Assembly: GCF_932526225.1 (NCBI RefSeq)
Contig: NC_064037.1
Location: 17,150,471 to 17,214,470, forward strand
From: Nematostella vectensis
Lineage: Eukaryota > Cnidaria > Anthozoa > Actiniaria > Edwardsiidae
DNA length: 64,000 nt
Direction: 5' to 3'
Shown here: piece after piece, positions 11,519 to 22,985 of the stretch
Layout: each line of letters starts with the position of its first letter
How positions within the stretch are numbered: the stretch's first letter is position 1
Program-made: the position numbers and the translations under genes
The notes under the pieces: model-generated
What the model was told of the DNA's origin: nothing
The model's database searches: none
What the model saw: the letters and a program-made list of their open reading frames with translations, nothing else

Positions 11519-11760
11519 ATGGACCAATCCCGTATTATATTGCTTGGTCATTCCTTTATCCGCCGTCTCAATGATTTCTTATAGGACGAGAGTCCTGAGA
11601 TACGAGCTAAACTTTATGATTTAGGCTGGGTTCGTTTATATGGTATCGGCGGTTGGACAATAGACAAATGTATTCTTAGTGATCTAAATTTTGTCCGTTG
11701 AGGACGAACGATCCCTGACATATTCAGGGATTTATTGCTTAACCAACTTCTGTTTAATTT
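11519..11760 (+). pseudogene. SGNH-hydrolase-like relic of a Ngaro-type retrotransposon
   Basis: From the ATG at 11519 the frame reads MDQSRIILLGHSFIRRLNDF, with the GHSF pattern of block I of SGNH hydrolases (usually GDS). It hits TAG at 11582 and continues to IGGWTIDKCILSDL before a TGA near 11699. Ngaro-type tyrosine-recombinase retrotransposons are known to carry an SGNH-hydrolase-like frame. The tyrosine recombinase relic 0.6 kb downstream on the same strand supports that origin. No reverse transcriptase portion is seen upstream. Confidence 0.6.
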
Positions 11761-12378
11761 GAACTTGTCCTGCCTAGCGTGCTTGCAGCTGTGGTGGGGC
11801 TTGCCAGATGGTGTGGCTGGTGGCGTAAATTCGCCCCACCATTTCTCGGTTTTAATTTCAATTGGTGTGATCTCTGAAAAAATTTGTATACATTTAATTA
11901 TTTAGTGATTAGAAATTAAAGCCACAATTATCCAAAACAATAAACCCTGTGTCACTTTATATCGTGTTTACACTGCTCGCACGCTACGCTCCCTTGTGTT
12001 AGATATTCATTACAAGTTCATAGTTTGTTAATTAGTACTTTGATTCCCGGCATAAATGTTCTTTTTTATATATTTTTTTTAGATTGGCTTCTTTAGGGGA
12101 TAAGGTATTTTTTCTGTTTTTATTGTTAGTAAAGTTCCATTGTATTTGTTTTGTTTGTATTTTCAAGTTGGTGATGTACGCTTCATTCGTTAGTTCAATC
12201 ATAAACATTCCCTTTTGTAGAGCATACTGATATCTATGCCTTGGATGGGCTAGTAAAGTTTGTGAGACGGATGCGCAGTTTGCCCCAGATGGGCTTTTGT
12301 ATTTATACTGTGTTTTCTAAATAAATTAATTTAGTAAGGCAATCTTGGTTATTCTATCTATTCTGGGTTTATGTTTGT
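11761..12378. other. Spacer between SGNH and recombinase relics
   Basis: AT-rich DNA with no open frame worth reporting. It presumably belongs to the Ngaro-like element. Confidence 0.4.
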
Positions 12379-12944
12379 TTGTTTTTTCCTATTCTCCACG
12401 CAGTAGATAAAGTACAACAGACTGTTTTATGTTCAAAATCTGATGGAACTGTCAAGACCTATTTAGGAGGTTTCAATCGTTGTATGCGCTGGGCGACTAA
12501 CAATCATTTAAGTCATTTTCCTGCTAACCCATTCTATGTTGCAGTTTATCTTCAGTACTTATTGGAATCAGAACAAAGCCCTTCGCCCATCTTGAATGCA
12601 GTTTATTCAATTGACTGGGCGCACACCCTAGAGGGGGCTACTAAAAATCTTGGATCATGCTATCATTAAGGCGATGTTCGATGCTTCCAAAAGAATGCTG
12701 AGAAAGCCGGGTTTTCTTTTGTTCAGTGAAATTAGTATTAGATGTTGTGATGTTAAATTGTTCCCATCGTATGTGTTCATCTTTAAAGTATCTTCTAACA
12801 CTGATCAACTACGCGATGGAGCCTGGGTGACAATTGCTGAATTGGTGACATGCCCGGTAGCTGCCCTGCAGAAATACATAGCATTCGCTGACTTGAACCT
12901 GGACAATGATCTGCCTTTGTTCCGTGCTCTAGCTGGACCATCTT
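12379..12944 (+). pseudogene. Tyrosine recombinase relic, part 1 (Ngaro-like)
   Basis: The N-terminal core-binding part reads LCSKSDGTVKTYLGGFNRCMRWA and then PANPFYVAVYLQYLLES (12379-12650). After a frame break near 12655 the catalytic-domain start follows: FLLFSEISIRCCDVKLFP, then TDQLRDGAWVTIAEL and TCPVAALQKYI. The expected LRR-x-D motif is degraded. Reading stops abruptly after LFRALAGPS at the hAT insertion. The rest of the protein lies about 8.9 kb downstream at 21,886-22,063, in a continuation that matches across the junction. Confidence 0.75.
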
Positions 12945-13469
12945 AGGGCTCGAAATAGCGGCCTGCCACTTGCCATATGCCAGGCCAAATTTAGCACGTG
13001 CAGGCCAAAAAAATATGGCCTGCCAAAAGCAAATGGCAGGCCAAAAATACCATGTATTTGCAATGAATTCCGAATCGATTGTCACAATTAAAATGAAAAT
13101 AACTGAATTAAAGTTGGAAGTATTACGGATTTAGAAAGCGTTGTTTCTACGCTCATCTTTGTGGAATTAGAAGTAATCGATGTTTGATTGAATTTGGACA
13201 GCGGCCCTGCTAAACAATACCACAAACACAAAATGTGCCACAAGTTATAGTCGTTGTATCGCCAAACAAATCGCTTTGCACATCAAATTTGAACAGTGGA
13301 TTGTTGGGATCCCTGTGTAGACTGCGGCAGGGCTTGCAATATTTGGTAATACACCTGAAAGACTGCGGCACACTGCGTCAGTATGTATTTCCATATTTAT
13401 TTGGTATCTTGGTATCGCTATTTTTGTTAAACATGCACACAAAGCAGAAATAATATGGCGTCGAGCAAC

Positions 13470-14380
13470 AACAAAATGGTTAGAAGAACAAATTAGTCTA
13501 CACTTCTCTCCTGGGGATACAATGATTGGCTCGAGATTTCAGAATCTGAGACTCGAGATGGAAGTACGTTTGTGACAAAGATACGATGCAAAATCTGTTT
13601 GAAACACGAGTCGAAATGGCGCAACGGAACTACAACAGTGCATGGTGCTGTGGTACGTCCAACACTAAGAAAGATACTGTAACAACCCATCTCAACAGTG
13701 ACTCACACAAATTGGCTAAGAGACTAGAACAAGAGGAAGAGTTTACGAAGACACCCTTCATATGCTGCAACAACGATCGGCAGAGCAATTTACAAGCTAA
13801 ACAACACAGAGAGGGAAAGGCTTTCTAAATTGTTAGAAATTGCATATGTCATTGCAAAAGAAGAACTTCCATTTACAAAGTTTGTTGCAATTGCTCAATT
13901 GGAAAAAAAACATGGAGTTGATTTGGGAGTTACCTACCTGAACGATCATGCATGTGCAGAGTTTATTGACTCCATTGCAGAGGTGTACGAAGACGAGTTA
14001 AACCAGGTTTGTTATCCATTATACATGTATGAGATGATATTGCTGATGCCATCTCTCAGTAGTTTAGTTTGTTTGTTAATAATTTCCTTAAATAATAACG
14101 TTTTTTATTAAAGAAAATCTAGAAAACATCTTTCAAGCAAACAAATCATATGTAAGCTTATTGTCATTTTTTGTAGTTGCTGCAAAAGAAAGTCCACTAC
14201 ATTTCAATTTTAGTTGATGGCAGCACAGATTCGAGTAATGCAGAGAAAGAACTAATTTACATCTTATATCTGGATCCTGAGACGGGAAAACCAAAGCTCA
14301 GATTTTTTTTACTTAGACAGGTTGACCATGCTACAGCCGAAGGATTAGTGTACTTAGCATCTTTAAGCCCTGTTGTTGCA
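13470..14380 (+). pseudogene. hAT transposase, N-terminal half (ZNF862-like)
   Basis: The translation shows a zinc-finger-like region (IRCKICLKHESKW, then CGTSNTKKDTVTTHLNSDSH, about 13570-13730) in shifting frames. The RNase H-like start follows: IAYVIAKEELPFTKFVAI, LEKKHGVDLGVTYLND, and after an intron-like gap ISILVDGSTDSSNAEKELIY (14177-14350) with the first catalytic Asp. Frameshifts occur. The match breaks off after LVYLASLSPVV, exactly where an inverted segment begins. Confidence 0.72.
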
Positions 14381-15143
14381 ACTAATTCACTTACATCATC
14401 CATTCACTTTCGATCTTCATCACATTACATCCATTTGCATTCAGGATTCCCTGGAACCTTTTCACAAGAAGCCTCAACTCCTTTAAACCATGTGTTGAGG
14501 ATTTGTCTGCTTCAGCTTGTGGATAAAGTTAAGTGTCTAGCACTTTAACAAGTGCGTTGAACACACTGTCGGACTTGTCAAATCTTTCAGTGAAACAGTC
14601 AAGAATACTGCATAGGATTTCATTGTTTGCATGCTGAAGACTTGTTTTGGCCTGGTCAGCATAGGTCAGTTTAACTTCCTGATACAAATTATCAGAAGTG
14701 TCAATCTGATCAATAAATCTCTTGACACGACCAGTGGAAAAAATAAGTTCGCTTGAGGCAATTAGCTTTTCCATGATTCTGAAAAAGTGTTTCAGCCCTT
14801 GAACTGCACCTACAACATCTATAGTTTCATGCTGAAAATGGAGACTGAGCTCAGCTGCTGGTGTTAACACCTGTAAAAACATATTCCACATACAATAGAT
14901 ACTTGGCATTCCTGTATTTATTATACATTCCCTTGAACTTTGCCCTCTCTGTGCTTTTGTATGTAGTATCTTCACTGAGATGGCTGAGGTGAGAAGACCA
15001 TAGTTCTTGCTTATCCAGTTTAATGCCCGTATTTTATGTTCCAACCACCTAGTACCCTGAGCTTTGACTGGAGGAGATACTTCCATTTTCAAAGCTTCCC
15101 CTAACCCTTTGAGCTGCTTCATCTTCTTTGGGCTGTTTTTGTA
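14380..15143 (-). pseudogene. hAT transposase, middle part, inverted
   Basis: On the minus strand, from the end of the inner transposon, the frame reads YKNSPKKMKQLKGLGEAL, then GTRWLEHKIRALNWI (the conserved hAT TRW motif), and DSVFNALVKVLDT followed by a stop at about 14527. Recognisable sequence (LYPQAEADKS, then LKELRLLVKRFQGILNANGC) continues to about 14390. In an intact transposase this follows the plus-strand N-terminal half, so a segment of about 770 bp is inverted relative to the rest of the element. Its outer edge coincides with the left end of the YqaJ/THAP element. Confidence 0.68.
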
Positions 15144-15294
15144 TTCTTAACTTTCACGTGACGTCACAGCCATATCCAATTACCATGTCCGCCATTACTG
15201 TGCCCCTCAGCAGTAAGGAAATGTATGTAAAGTTATGTCATTTCTGTAGTGTTTTCTAATTTTCTCGTCAAAAAGTCCTTTTTTAGACCCGCAA

Positions 15295-18001
15295 ATGTCA
15301 GTACCAGTATTGTCGAAATATGCTACATCACTAGAGGGTAATATAAAGAATCGTTACATCCAGAAAATTGAAAAAATCGGCATCGATCCAGCTACTATTC
15401 CCGATGAAGAACTGAATCCTGAGTGTTTACCGCCAATAGAGCAGTCGGACTTGTTTAGTTTCTTGGTTTTGGAAACAAGTCATTATACTAACGACCAGTT
15501 CAAGAACTATAAAAGTCTTGAAGCATACAACCAAGTGGTTTCTGGGTTTGTAGCATCCGTGAAGGGAAGAATTGTTTCTGACAAGTATGTAGTCGTAGCC
15601 AAAGTTCGCCATTCCCAACGAATGAATGATCCTCTCGTCGATATCTGGCTCATTACAGGAAAGGATGGAAGAATTTTCTCCGCTCATTGCCTGGGCTGTA
15701 AGGCAGGACTAGCGGAATCGTGTTCACACATTGCCAGTGTCTTATTTTATATCGAATGCTGGACTCGAATCAACGGAAAGCTGGCTTGTACGCAAGTAAA
15801 ATGCTCATGGCTCCTTCCAACTTATGTAAGTAATGTGGCCTATGCTAGGGCAAAAGAAATCGATTTTTCTTCTGCTAAAAAGTTAAAAGAAAAACTTGAC
15901 GATAACATTGAATCTTTTAATGAATATTCTCAATCTCGAACTGTTGGAGACGCAACGAACAAGATCACGACCCGGAGCGGAGGATGTGTCGGAGTTTTAC
16001 AAAAAGCTGAATCAGTGTGAAACAAAAGCTTCAATATTAAGTTTGATCGACCCATATGCCAATCAATTTATTTCAAAAAGCAGAAACATTCCAGTTTTAA
16101 CAGATCTTTACGAATCAAATAATTTAGATCTGAAATACCCCGAACTTTTACGGAAATATTTAGAAGTTAAGATAAACATTTCAGACGAAGAGATTGACAT
16201 CGTCGAACAGGACACGCGCACTCAAGCTAAAAGTCCAGGATTTTTTAGGCATCGTGCTGGCAGAATTGGAGCCTCTGTCTGTGGTGCTGTGTTCCATGGA
16301 AATCTTGCACAGCCTTCTCAAAATCTAATTTAGTCTATCTGCTATCCGCATCTATTTAAAATAAACAACAAGGCAACCAAACATGGTTGTAAATACGAGG
16401 AACAAGCTATCAAAAGTTATGAACACCACATGAAATCGCTACACACCAACTTTCAAATTAAAAGATGTGGACTTTTCATAAACAAAGACTTTCCTTTTAT
16501 ACATGCTACACCAGATTTTCTAATATCGTGTGACTGCTGTGGATTGGGCTGCGGGGAAGTTAAATGCCCCATTTCCGTCACAAATGGTAACTTCAACGAA
16601 TACAGCCTGAAAGCAAGCTCTTGCCTCGAAAATGTGAATGGAGTATTAAAGTTAAAGAAATCCCACAACTATTACTATCAGGTACAGCAGCAGCTATTTA
16701 CATTGCCTGATCGAAAGTATTGTGACTTTGTTGTTTTTGCCATTGATTCTGATGGGAACTCACATGTTTTATGTGATCGAATCAACCCTGACCCATCCCA
16801 CTCAAGCGGTGTTATGAAAAAGATCGAAACATTTTGGAGAATTTGCATTCTTCCAGAAATGCTTGGAAGATGGTACACCAGACGGTGTGATCTACCTGAA
16901 AGCAAACTCATTGATAATGTCATATGTTTTTGTAGGGGACAGCCTAATGATGACATTGTATCCTGTACCAATGCTGACTGTCCATATGGACAATTCCATA
17001 CTAAATGCCTTTCTTTACATAATGTGAAAATGCCAAAGCAATGGTACTGCCCTCACTGCTGTAAACTACCACAGCTCAAAAAACGGGCAAAGGCTAAAGT
17101 TGCACCATCTCAGGTAAACCAGGCTGCTATGTTAAAAACTACAATTTGTATCTGTAATGAAAAGGCAACCATGACTGATAGACTCATTGAGTGCCACAAT
17201 GTAAACTGCAGCAATGGAAATTTCTTCCATCTGAAATGCTTGGGGTTGAAAAGAATGCCTAACAATTCCAAGACAACATGGCTATGTAATATCTGCCGAG
17301 GAAAAAAGGGCAACACAATGCCTTGTGATAAACCTACCACTTCTACTTCTACAACACCTATTACAAATCCTAAATCACCTGCAACAACATCAAACTTATC
17401 AGATGATGATGATAGTGAAGATGAAATAGAAATTACAAAAGTGTCAACTAGTTCTGGTTCTGTTAACAAGTATGCTATTCTGGCTAATTTAAACAATGCA
17501 GATTATGACATCATTAGTGATCCTGCTGGATGGCTTACTAGTGACATTATCCAATATGCTCAAGTCCTGATAAAAGAAGTTAACCCAGCAATTGAGGGCT
17601 TACAACGACCAACTCTTGGAAGAGTCAGAAACTTTGATGTAGTGTCTAGTGAATTTATTCAGATTCTACACACTGGAAGTGATCACTGGGTCTGTGTTAG
17701 CTCACTGGGCTGTCCACCTGGATATGTTCACCTGTATGATAGTTTATATCATGATGTTATAAGTCAAGAAATAGAGGAACAAACCAATGACCTCCTAGGT
17801 GGAAGTTTGATTAGTTTAGATTTTGTACCCGTCCAGCAACAGAGCAATGGTAGTGACTGTGGGTTTTTTTCTATTGCATTTGCCACATGTTTAGCTTTTG
17901 CTACTAATCCAAGTCACTTTACTTTTGACATTCCCAAAATGCGCTCACACTTATTATCATGTCTCAAAGATGAGACAATTAGCATGTTTCCATCCTTCTA
18001 A
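15295..18001 (+). pseudogene. SWIM-YqaJ nuclease-PHD-PHD-Ulp1 accessory protein
   Basis: Domains in order: a SWIM-like Cys/His site (HCLGCKAGLAESCSHI, about 15690-15735); a YqaJ-type exonuclease core with RAGRIGAS, CKYEEQAIKSYE, ATPDFLI, GEVKCP and YYYQVQQQLF (16250-16720); two PHD fingers (VICFCRGQPNDDIVSC to WYCPHC, and TICICNEKATMTDRLIEC to WLCNIC); an acidic linker; and a C-terminal Ulp1/C48 protease-like domain with His (DHWVCV), Asp (YDSLY), Gln and Cys (NGSDCGFFS). It is broken by a frame change near 15960 and an in-frame TAG at 16331-16333. The stretch 16430-18001 stays open for 523 codons. Such proteins probably assist transposition; the substrate of the protease is unknown. Confidence 0.83.
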
Positions 18002-19456
18002 TTTCTTGATAAATTTTGTAATTAGAGTGCAAACAATGCAGCCATTGAGCTATCCACAAAACCTGTCTAGTAATACTAAATAGTGCGATCTGTTGTTTAC
18101 TATCCTTAATTAGCACTATTCTGCAATATTTAATCCTTTTTATTTTGCAGTTAAATTGTTTTCAATCTAAATGCAGTAAAAATCACTGAATTTTGTAAAT
18201 AACAAAACATATTTGCATATCCATTGGTGTAAAATAATGTGAAATCATTCACAATGATACATAAAATTTACAATAATTTGCCATAGAATTTACCAGAGAT
18301 ATGAATTTAAGCAATATTGTCATGTTTTGAAATAATTTTGCTAAATATTGAAATTATTTTGTTCCTGTTCTTAATATTATATTGACAATGTGCAAGATGA
18401 CTTTAGATATATAAATAATATTTGATTCAAAAATTCAACAATCTTGTTGTTGCTTTTTAGTTTAAAACCAGTCACTATTGAAGAGTGTGTGACGCTGGCC
18501 GCTAGGGCCTAGGTCTTATGTAAGACCGCTGACCGGCTCAGAAGAGAGCAGCCGGCCATCTTGTTTTGAACATTATTCATGTAAGTCCTACGCGTTCATT
18601 TGTTATATCCTAGTTACCGTTATTTGTAATCCTCAGTTTAATTATAATCCTTGATTTATTGTATTGCCATAGGACTTCCTCATCTTTGTCAATAAAACCA
18701 ATTGAACATCGAGGAGTATTTTCTTCAACTATGAGTTTGTTATTTGCCAACTTAGACATGCATTTACATCATAGATTTTTAAATGATTAACACTTGTTTA
18801 CAAAAAAAACTTTTTGTTAACATAACATGTATCTTTGCTGTTTTAGATCACCTGATAAGCAGCTAAATAATTTTGTCCAATAGCGCGATAACACTTAAAC
18901 CATGAAATAACTAAAATATGTCTACTATTAACTATAGAGACAAATAGTAGCAAAATCCTTTGTTTTCTATTGCTTAATTAGTACTATTTGTACTTTTTAG
19001 TTAGTCCTTGTTTCACAGTTTCAGTGCTATTGCTTTAGTTAGAATGATTTACATTAACCTTTGATTAAAGTATGGTGAGTAGCTGTACAAATAAAAGAAC
19101 ACAAATGGACCACTCTATTAATAAATATCAATAATTATTTACAATAGCAACAATGTATATGCTGAAAGTAATCAAGTAGTCCAAAAATGGATTTAGGTAT
19201 TTTGGCCAGAGGTAAGTGGTTGATCTTTAGTCTAGTACATAATTCTTGCACTCCCCTTGTGAAAATATTTTCCAGGATCCTGTAAGATTCTATCGGGATC
19301 CCAAACAGGATTCTGTCCAGGATTAGGATTTACCAAAGTCTTAGAGTCCCACAGGATCTTGATAGGATGATTAAAGATCCAATATCTACTAGGATTCTGG
19401 GAAAGATTTCCACCAGGGTATTGTCTTAGAAAACAATAAAAATTCATTTAAACTAG
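18002..19456. other. Spacer between the two convergent transposon genes
   Basis: Mostly AT-rich and non-coding. It contains a solo-LTR candidate at about 18489-18733 and, at about 19270-19420, a degenerate cluster of AGGATCC/AGGATTC motifs resembling a decayed minisatellite. Confidence 0.5.
18489..18733 (+). repeat. Possible solo LTR
   Basis: A GC-richer patch starts TGTGACGCTGGCCGC, holds an inverted pair around TAGGTCTTATGTAAGACC, and contains AATAAA at about 18692 followed by a short tail ending near TTTTCTTCA. This layout resembles a short LTR retrotransposon terminus. No clear target duplication is visible, so the call is weak. Confidence 0.32.
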
Positions 19457-21073
19457 CTAATCAAATGGTACTATTGATGGGCAAAAATTTACAAGGGCTG
19501 AACAAACTCTTAGAATACGGTCTATTATGGGTACCTGGTTTTCTGTGGGACCGTTCTGATCACAACTCAAGAATTTAGTGGGGAGTGTTCCTTCTAATAT
19601 AGTATATTTCCTTCGTAGTAGACCTATCACTCGCTCCACATGGATCCAAACATTCGCTATGCCTCTTGAACGCTCTACATCTACTGGGTGCAGCTGAGCT
19701 TTTCCTTTGGTGAATGCAGGAATCACTAGCTTTCCTTGCTTCAAACCAACACTCTCAGAAATTGTAAATCCTCTATCTGCAATTATAGTATCTCCTGGTA
19801 TCAATTTTTCTAGGATTCCACAGTTCTCAGTCAGAAATTTATCTGATGTTCTTCCTCCCCAAGCCTCAGAAACAAATGAGATAGTGCCTTGGGGTGTGAT
19901 TCCAATCAAAATCTTAACAGTGTTGTGGTTCTTATATGAAGAAAAGGTCTGAGCTCTGGCCATAAGGTTTGTTGGTTTCTCAATAAAAACTTCGAAACAA
20001 TCAATTATTACAGTAACCTTACGACCAAAGGTGTACTGAAAACACATTGGCATAGTTTTCCACAGCTGTTCCCTTGCAGGCCAATGAATAAAGCAAGACA
20101 GCCTCGAGTCCATTGCATGTATCCATGAGGTGAATATCCTTGACACACTTGTTAAGGACACCTCAAAACGGTATGCGAAGTCTTGAAATGGTACATTTAA
20201 CCGTAACTTCATCAAAACAATGATAAATTCTTGAAAGCTGTTCAAGCTGGTTAAATCTGATCGTCGTGATACGTACGGGCTAACATGTTCAAACACTACC
20301 ATTAGTATATCAAACGAAGACAATCCAGTGTAAAAACGAACTTTATCTGGAGATTGGAAGAAGTCTTTATCTGGAGCTTGATATACAGAGTTCTTAAACA
20401 AATAATTGAATTCTTGAGTCTGCATTCCTCTATTTCTCCTGCCTTCAGAAACTACTTCAAAGTCCTCCGTTGAAGTGGAACGATCAATCATTTCGTGGAC
20501 GACTGTTTGAATTCCCTTCTCTGTCTCATCGCCGTCAAAATATTCATAACTTGTACTGCCACAAGCTTCGTCAGAATGAGCGTCTAGGCCTGAAACATCT
20601 TCAGTAGATGTGCTAGCAATAGCAAAATCTATGTTTTGCACAGTCAGACCAGTTTGTTCCAGCTCTTTTCTCTTCTTAGCTGCTTCGATTTGTTGACGCT
20701 CGATGCTTCTCTTCCTGCGCTCCTTGGCCCTTTCAGCCTTCAAACTCGCTTCTTCTTTTTGTTTATCGACTGTAGGCTGCTTCGCTTGTGGCTTTCCAAG
20801 GTTTAGAGTTGGCACCCAGTCGATGTGATATCTATCCCAAGAGGCTGCAGCTTTTCCAGTCACAAAATGTAACCCACATACTCGTTCACTGTCGAGGATT
20901 CTCTTCGTCTCTGTATCGCCTCGACTTATTGCTGAAATCCAGCGCCTTCTTCTCTCTCTAGTGAGTTCTTCGTGCTCTTCTCCTTGATTTGATACAATCT
21001 TGGGTATTGTATGAAAGCTAACACGACTTTTTCCGCTTTTAGAAGCACATCCAACCACTATACAATGAACCAT
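19457..21073 (-). CDS. THAP-domain DDE transposase
   Basis: An uninterrupted 538-residue frame starts at the ATG whose complement is CAT 21071-21073. The N-terminus is a THAP zinc finger of the C2CH type: MVHCIVVGC, a Trp near residue 45 and CGLHF near 66-70. A basic helical stretch rich in Glu, Arg and Lys follows. The C-terminal half is a DDE_Tnp_4-type nuclease with Asp in VIIDCFEVF, Asp in IIADRGF and Glu in WIHVERVIG. All zinc ligands and catalytic acids appear present, so it may still be active. It lies convergent to the broken YqaJ gene inside the same inverted termini. Confidence 0.9.
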   Translation of the reverse strand: MVHCIVVGCASKSGKSRVSFHTIPKIVSNQGEEHEELTRERRRRWISAISRGDTETKRILDSERVCGLHFVTGKAAASWDRYHIDWVPTLNLGKPQAKQPTVDKQKEEASLKAERAKERRKRSIERQQIEAAKKRKELEQTGLTVQNIDFAIASTSTEDVSGLDAHSDEACGSTSYEYFDGDETEKGIQTVVHEMIDRSTSTEDFEVVSEGRRNRGMQTQEFNYLFKNSVYQAPDKDFFQSPDKVRFYTGLSSFDILMVVFEHVSPYVSRRSDLTSLNSFQEFIIVLMKLRLNVPFQDFAYRFEVSLTSVSRIFTSWIHAMDSRLSCFIHWPAREQLWKTMPMCFQYTFGRKVTVIIDCFEVFIEKPTNLMARAQTFSSYKNHNTVKILIGITPQGTISFVSEAWGGRTSDKFLTENCGILEKLIPGDTIIADRGFTISESVGLKQGKLVIPAFTKGKAQLHPVDVERSRGIANVWIHVERVIGLLRRKYTILEGTLPTKFLSCDQNGPTENQVPIIDRILRVCSALVNFCPSIVPFD

Positions 21074-21265
21074 ATTGAGTAAAAGTACTATATATCTCCG
21101 TTTGTTTACGCTTGAGGGGCACAGTAATGGCGGATAGCAACCGTTGTCAAGTGCGGTGTCACGTGGGTGAAAGTCAAGAATAAGTAGTACACTTTAACAA
21201 TCATGTCATTAATATCAGAAAACACTGTTGTTGGCTTTAGAGCATCCGCTATGGCTCAGCAATGT

Positions 21266-21560
21266 CCTACATCTTGTTGAGATTCTGTAAGTTGTTCCTA
21301 TTAGCAATGCCACTCTTGAACGAATCTTCTCAGCTATGAATCGTGTCCACAATGACTGGAGAAATTGTTTAGGAGAGAGGAGAGTTGAAAATCTGCTCAG
21401 AATCACCGAGGAGGGAAGTGCAATACATCAATTTGACCCAAAGCCAGCCCTTTCAAGATGGTGTAATTAGTGTGCCACCCAGAAAAGACCTTCTGTAGAG
21501 CCAAGTGGACCACGAAAAGAACCAACAACTGGATCAAAAAGGATCCTACCTTAATCAGAT
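21266..21560 (+). pseudogene. hAT transposase, C-terminal dimerisation region
   Basis: Reads VVPISNATLERIFSAMNRV, then WRNCLGERRVENLLRITEEG, ending at TAA near 21470. This is the hAT C-terminal dimerisation motif. It is on the plus strand like the N-terminal half, so only the middle portion is inverted. A stop precedes it near 21287. Confidence 0.72.
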
Positions 21561-21885
21561 GTTGTCGAAACTGCAAAAAGACTAGTATTGACAGAAGACG
21601 ACGATGAAGCATGAACTCAGTCTTTTTTTAATCTCAGTCTTTTTTTTGGGTTGTTTCAGGGACTTGCCATTAGATACCTTGCTTTAGTAAAGCTTCTCTT
21701 AGATACATGTTAAAATTATGTTGTCAAACGAAATTGAATGTTTTGAAAAGTTGAAATTACAAATACAAGAGTTTAAATTTAATGCTCACATCTACAGTAA
21801 AAAAATGTGGCAGGTCAAAATATTTTTTGGCAGTTCAAAATTTGCTATGACATGCCAAAAAATTTTTTTCTATTTCGAGCCCTGA

Positions 21886-22063
21886 ATCTTGCTCTACTAA
21901 GGTGCGCTCTCAAGGAATAAGCTATTCTCACACAAGGGAACTTATCAAGGAGGCGTTCACTGGGATTACAGACGTGTCGAAGATCAGTCTCCAAAACCTT
22001 AGATCTGGTGGAGCTACAGCCACAGCCAATAACAGGATTCCTGTTAAAGATTATCTAGACTAG
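21886..22063 (+). pseudogene. Tyrosine recombinase relic, part 2 (C-terminal)
   Basis: Reads CSTKVRSQGISYSHTREL and then LQNLRSGGATATANN, ending at TAG 22061-22063. RSGG after L-x-x-L matches the second catalytic Arg region of DIRS/Ngaro recombinases, with the expected His replaced by Gln. Removing the hAT element joins ...GCTGGACCATCTT directly to ...GCTCTACTAAG in frame. The C-terminal tyrosine region is missing or truncated. Confidence 0.75.
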
Positions 22064-22378
22064 ACTAGATTATCTATTTTCAGAAACTTTAATTTGCCTT
22101 GCCCAGCTAGCATGAGGTGCGGTCATTAGGGCTGGGGTTTTCCCCGTATTTTCAATGTGTATAAGTGCTACGAGCACTTAGGGGTTTTTAACCCTTTGGA
22201 AATTTTGCATGCCCTCTTTTTAGATATTATCTAGACAAGGTATCAGTATTTAATATCTAATACACTCACTCACCCAGAATTTTTGTAAATACAACTGCGG
22301 TTCTCAGCCGAGCACACCACAAACAATATATAGGTGTGCTTATTGTTTTGTTAGCACGACCGGGGGATGATAATAAAT
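22064..22378. other. Spacer, no gene seen
   Basis: Non-coding sequence follows the recombinase C-terminus. A CTAGACTAGACTAGATTATCT stretch and the TTAGATATTATCTAGACAAG region give small palindromes. Nothing else is recognised. Confidence 0.4.
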
Positions 22379-22985
22379 TTAGGAGAGAGCAGATGAATTT
22401 AGGCCTTCAGGAAATGTGAGCAATGATGAGGCTATTGTGAAGTTTAAGGGACAACTAGGATTCTGACAGTACATTCCAATGGAGCCTATCAAGGGAGGGA
22501 TAACGGTTTGGGTCCTTGCGGACTCGGAGATGGCGTTGTGTGTGAGTTTTGACGGGAAAGCAAGATAGCGGCACTGTCGAACAAGGTTTGGGCTAAAATG
22601 TATGGACCGAACATAACGGGAAAATGCTTCGAAAACGTTATCATACTCTCTGTGATAACTGAAAAGACTTTCCAGCCGCTTTGAAAGACAAGGCCACAAT
22701 GTAGAAACTGAATCGGTTTTACGAAAGAAAGTAGTTGACATAGCATGTAAGAAAAAGAAAGTAGTAAACTTCTTGGATATCCAATGCCAAGCTATAGGAG
22801 TTAAAACTGTCCACCATTAGCAGAAAGATGGAGATATCAACATTTCTTTCCTCCCCATTGTTCGTCTAAACAACAAGCACATGGCTGGCGTGGACAAGGC
22901 CGACCAGCTTCGCCAGTACTATAGCATCTCTTGTCATGCAATGCAGTGGTGGAGGTACCTCCTATTGTTTGGAGTTGACATAGTA
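22379..22985 (+). pseudogene. piggyBac (PGBD-like) transposase relic
   Basis: Plus-strand blocks read DEAIVKFKGQLGF, then a stop, QYIPMEPIKGGITVWVLADS and VSFDGKA, the piggyBac DDE_Tnp_1_7 core with its first catalytic Asp region. After decay to frameshifted DNA the downstream block NNKHMAGVDKADQLRQYY and then MQWWRYLLLF appears (22868-22975), the conserved catalytic GVD region and Trp motif. Stops and frameshifts abound and neither terminus was identified. It is about 360 bp from a TTAA-ended non-autonomous element, but the two do not visibly share ends. Confidence 0.75.

Larger units (their letters stand above)
15144..21180. mobile_element. THAP-transposase/YqaJ DNA transposon (ISL2EU-like)
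   Basis: The inverted ends are TTCTTAACTTTCACGTGACG at the left and TTCTTGACTTTCACCCACGT in reverse complement at the right. A second perfect inverted block TCCGCCATTACTGTGCCCCT lies at 15188-15207 and 21115-21134. TA flanks both sides (15142-15143 and 21181-21182), consistent with a 2-bp target duplication. It carries two convergent genes: a YqaJ-nuclease/PHD/Ulp1 protein on the plus strand and an intact THAP-DDE transposase on the minus strand. ISL2EU elements are known for pairing a THAP-type transposase with a YqaJ-domain protein. The assignment rests on that gene pair and the TA duplication. Confidence 0.8.
12945..21883 (+). mobile_element. hAT transposon inserted in the tyrosine recombinase
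   Basis: The terminal inverted repeats are AGGGCTCGAAATAG (12945-12958) and CTATTTCGAGCCCT (21870-21883), a perfect 14-bp pair. ATCTT flanks both sides (12940-12944 and 21886-21890), a short target duplication. Subterminal regions carry repeated GGCAGGCC-type motifs at the left and degenerate copies at the right, as hAT elements do. Inside are pieces of a ZNF862/KIAA1586-like hAT transposase, one of them inverted, plus a whole second transposon at 15,144-21,180. Without that guest the element would be about 2.9 kb. Confidence 0.85.
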
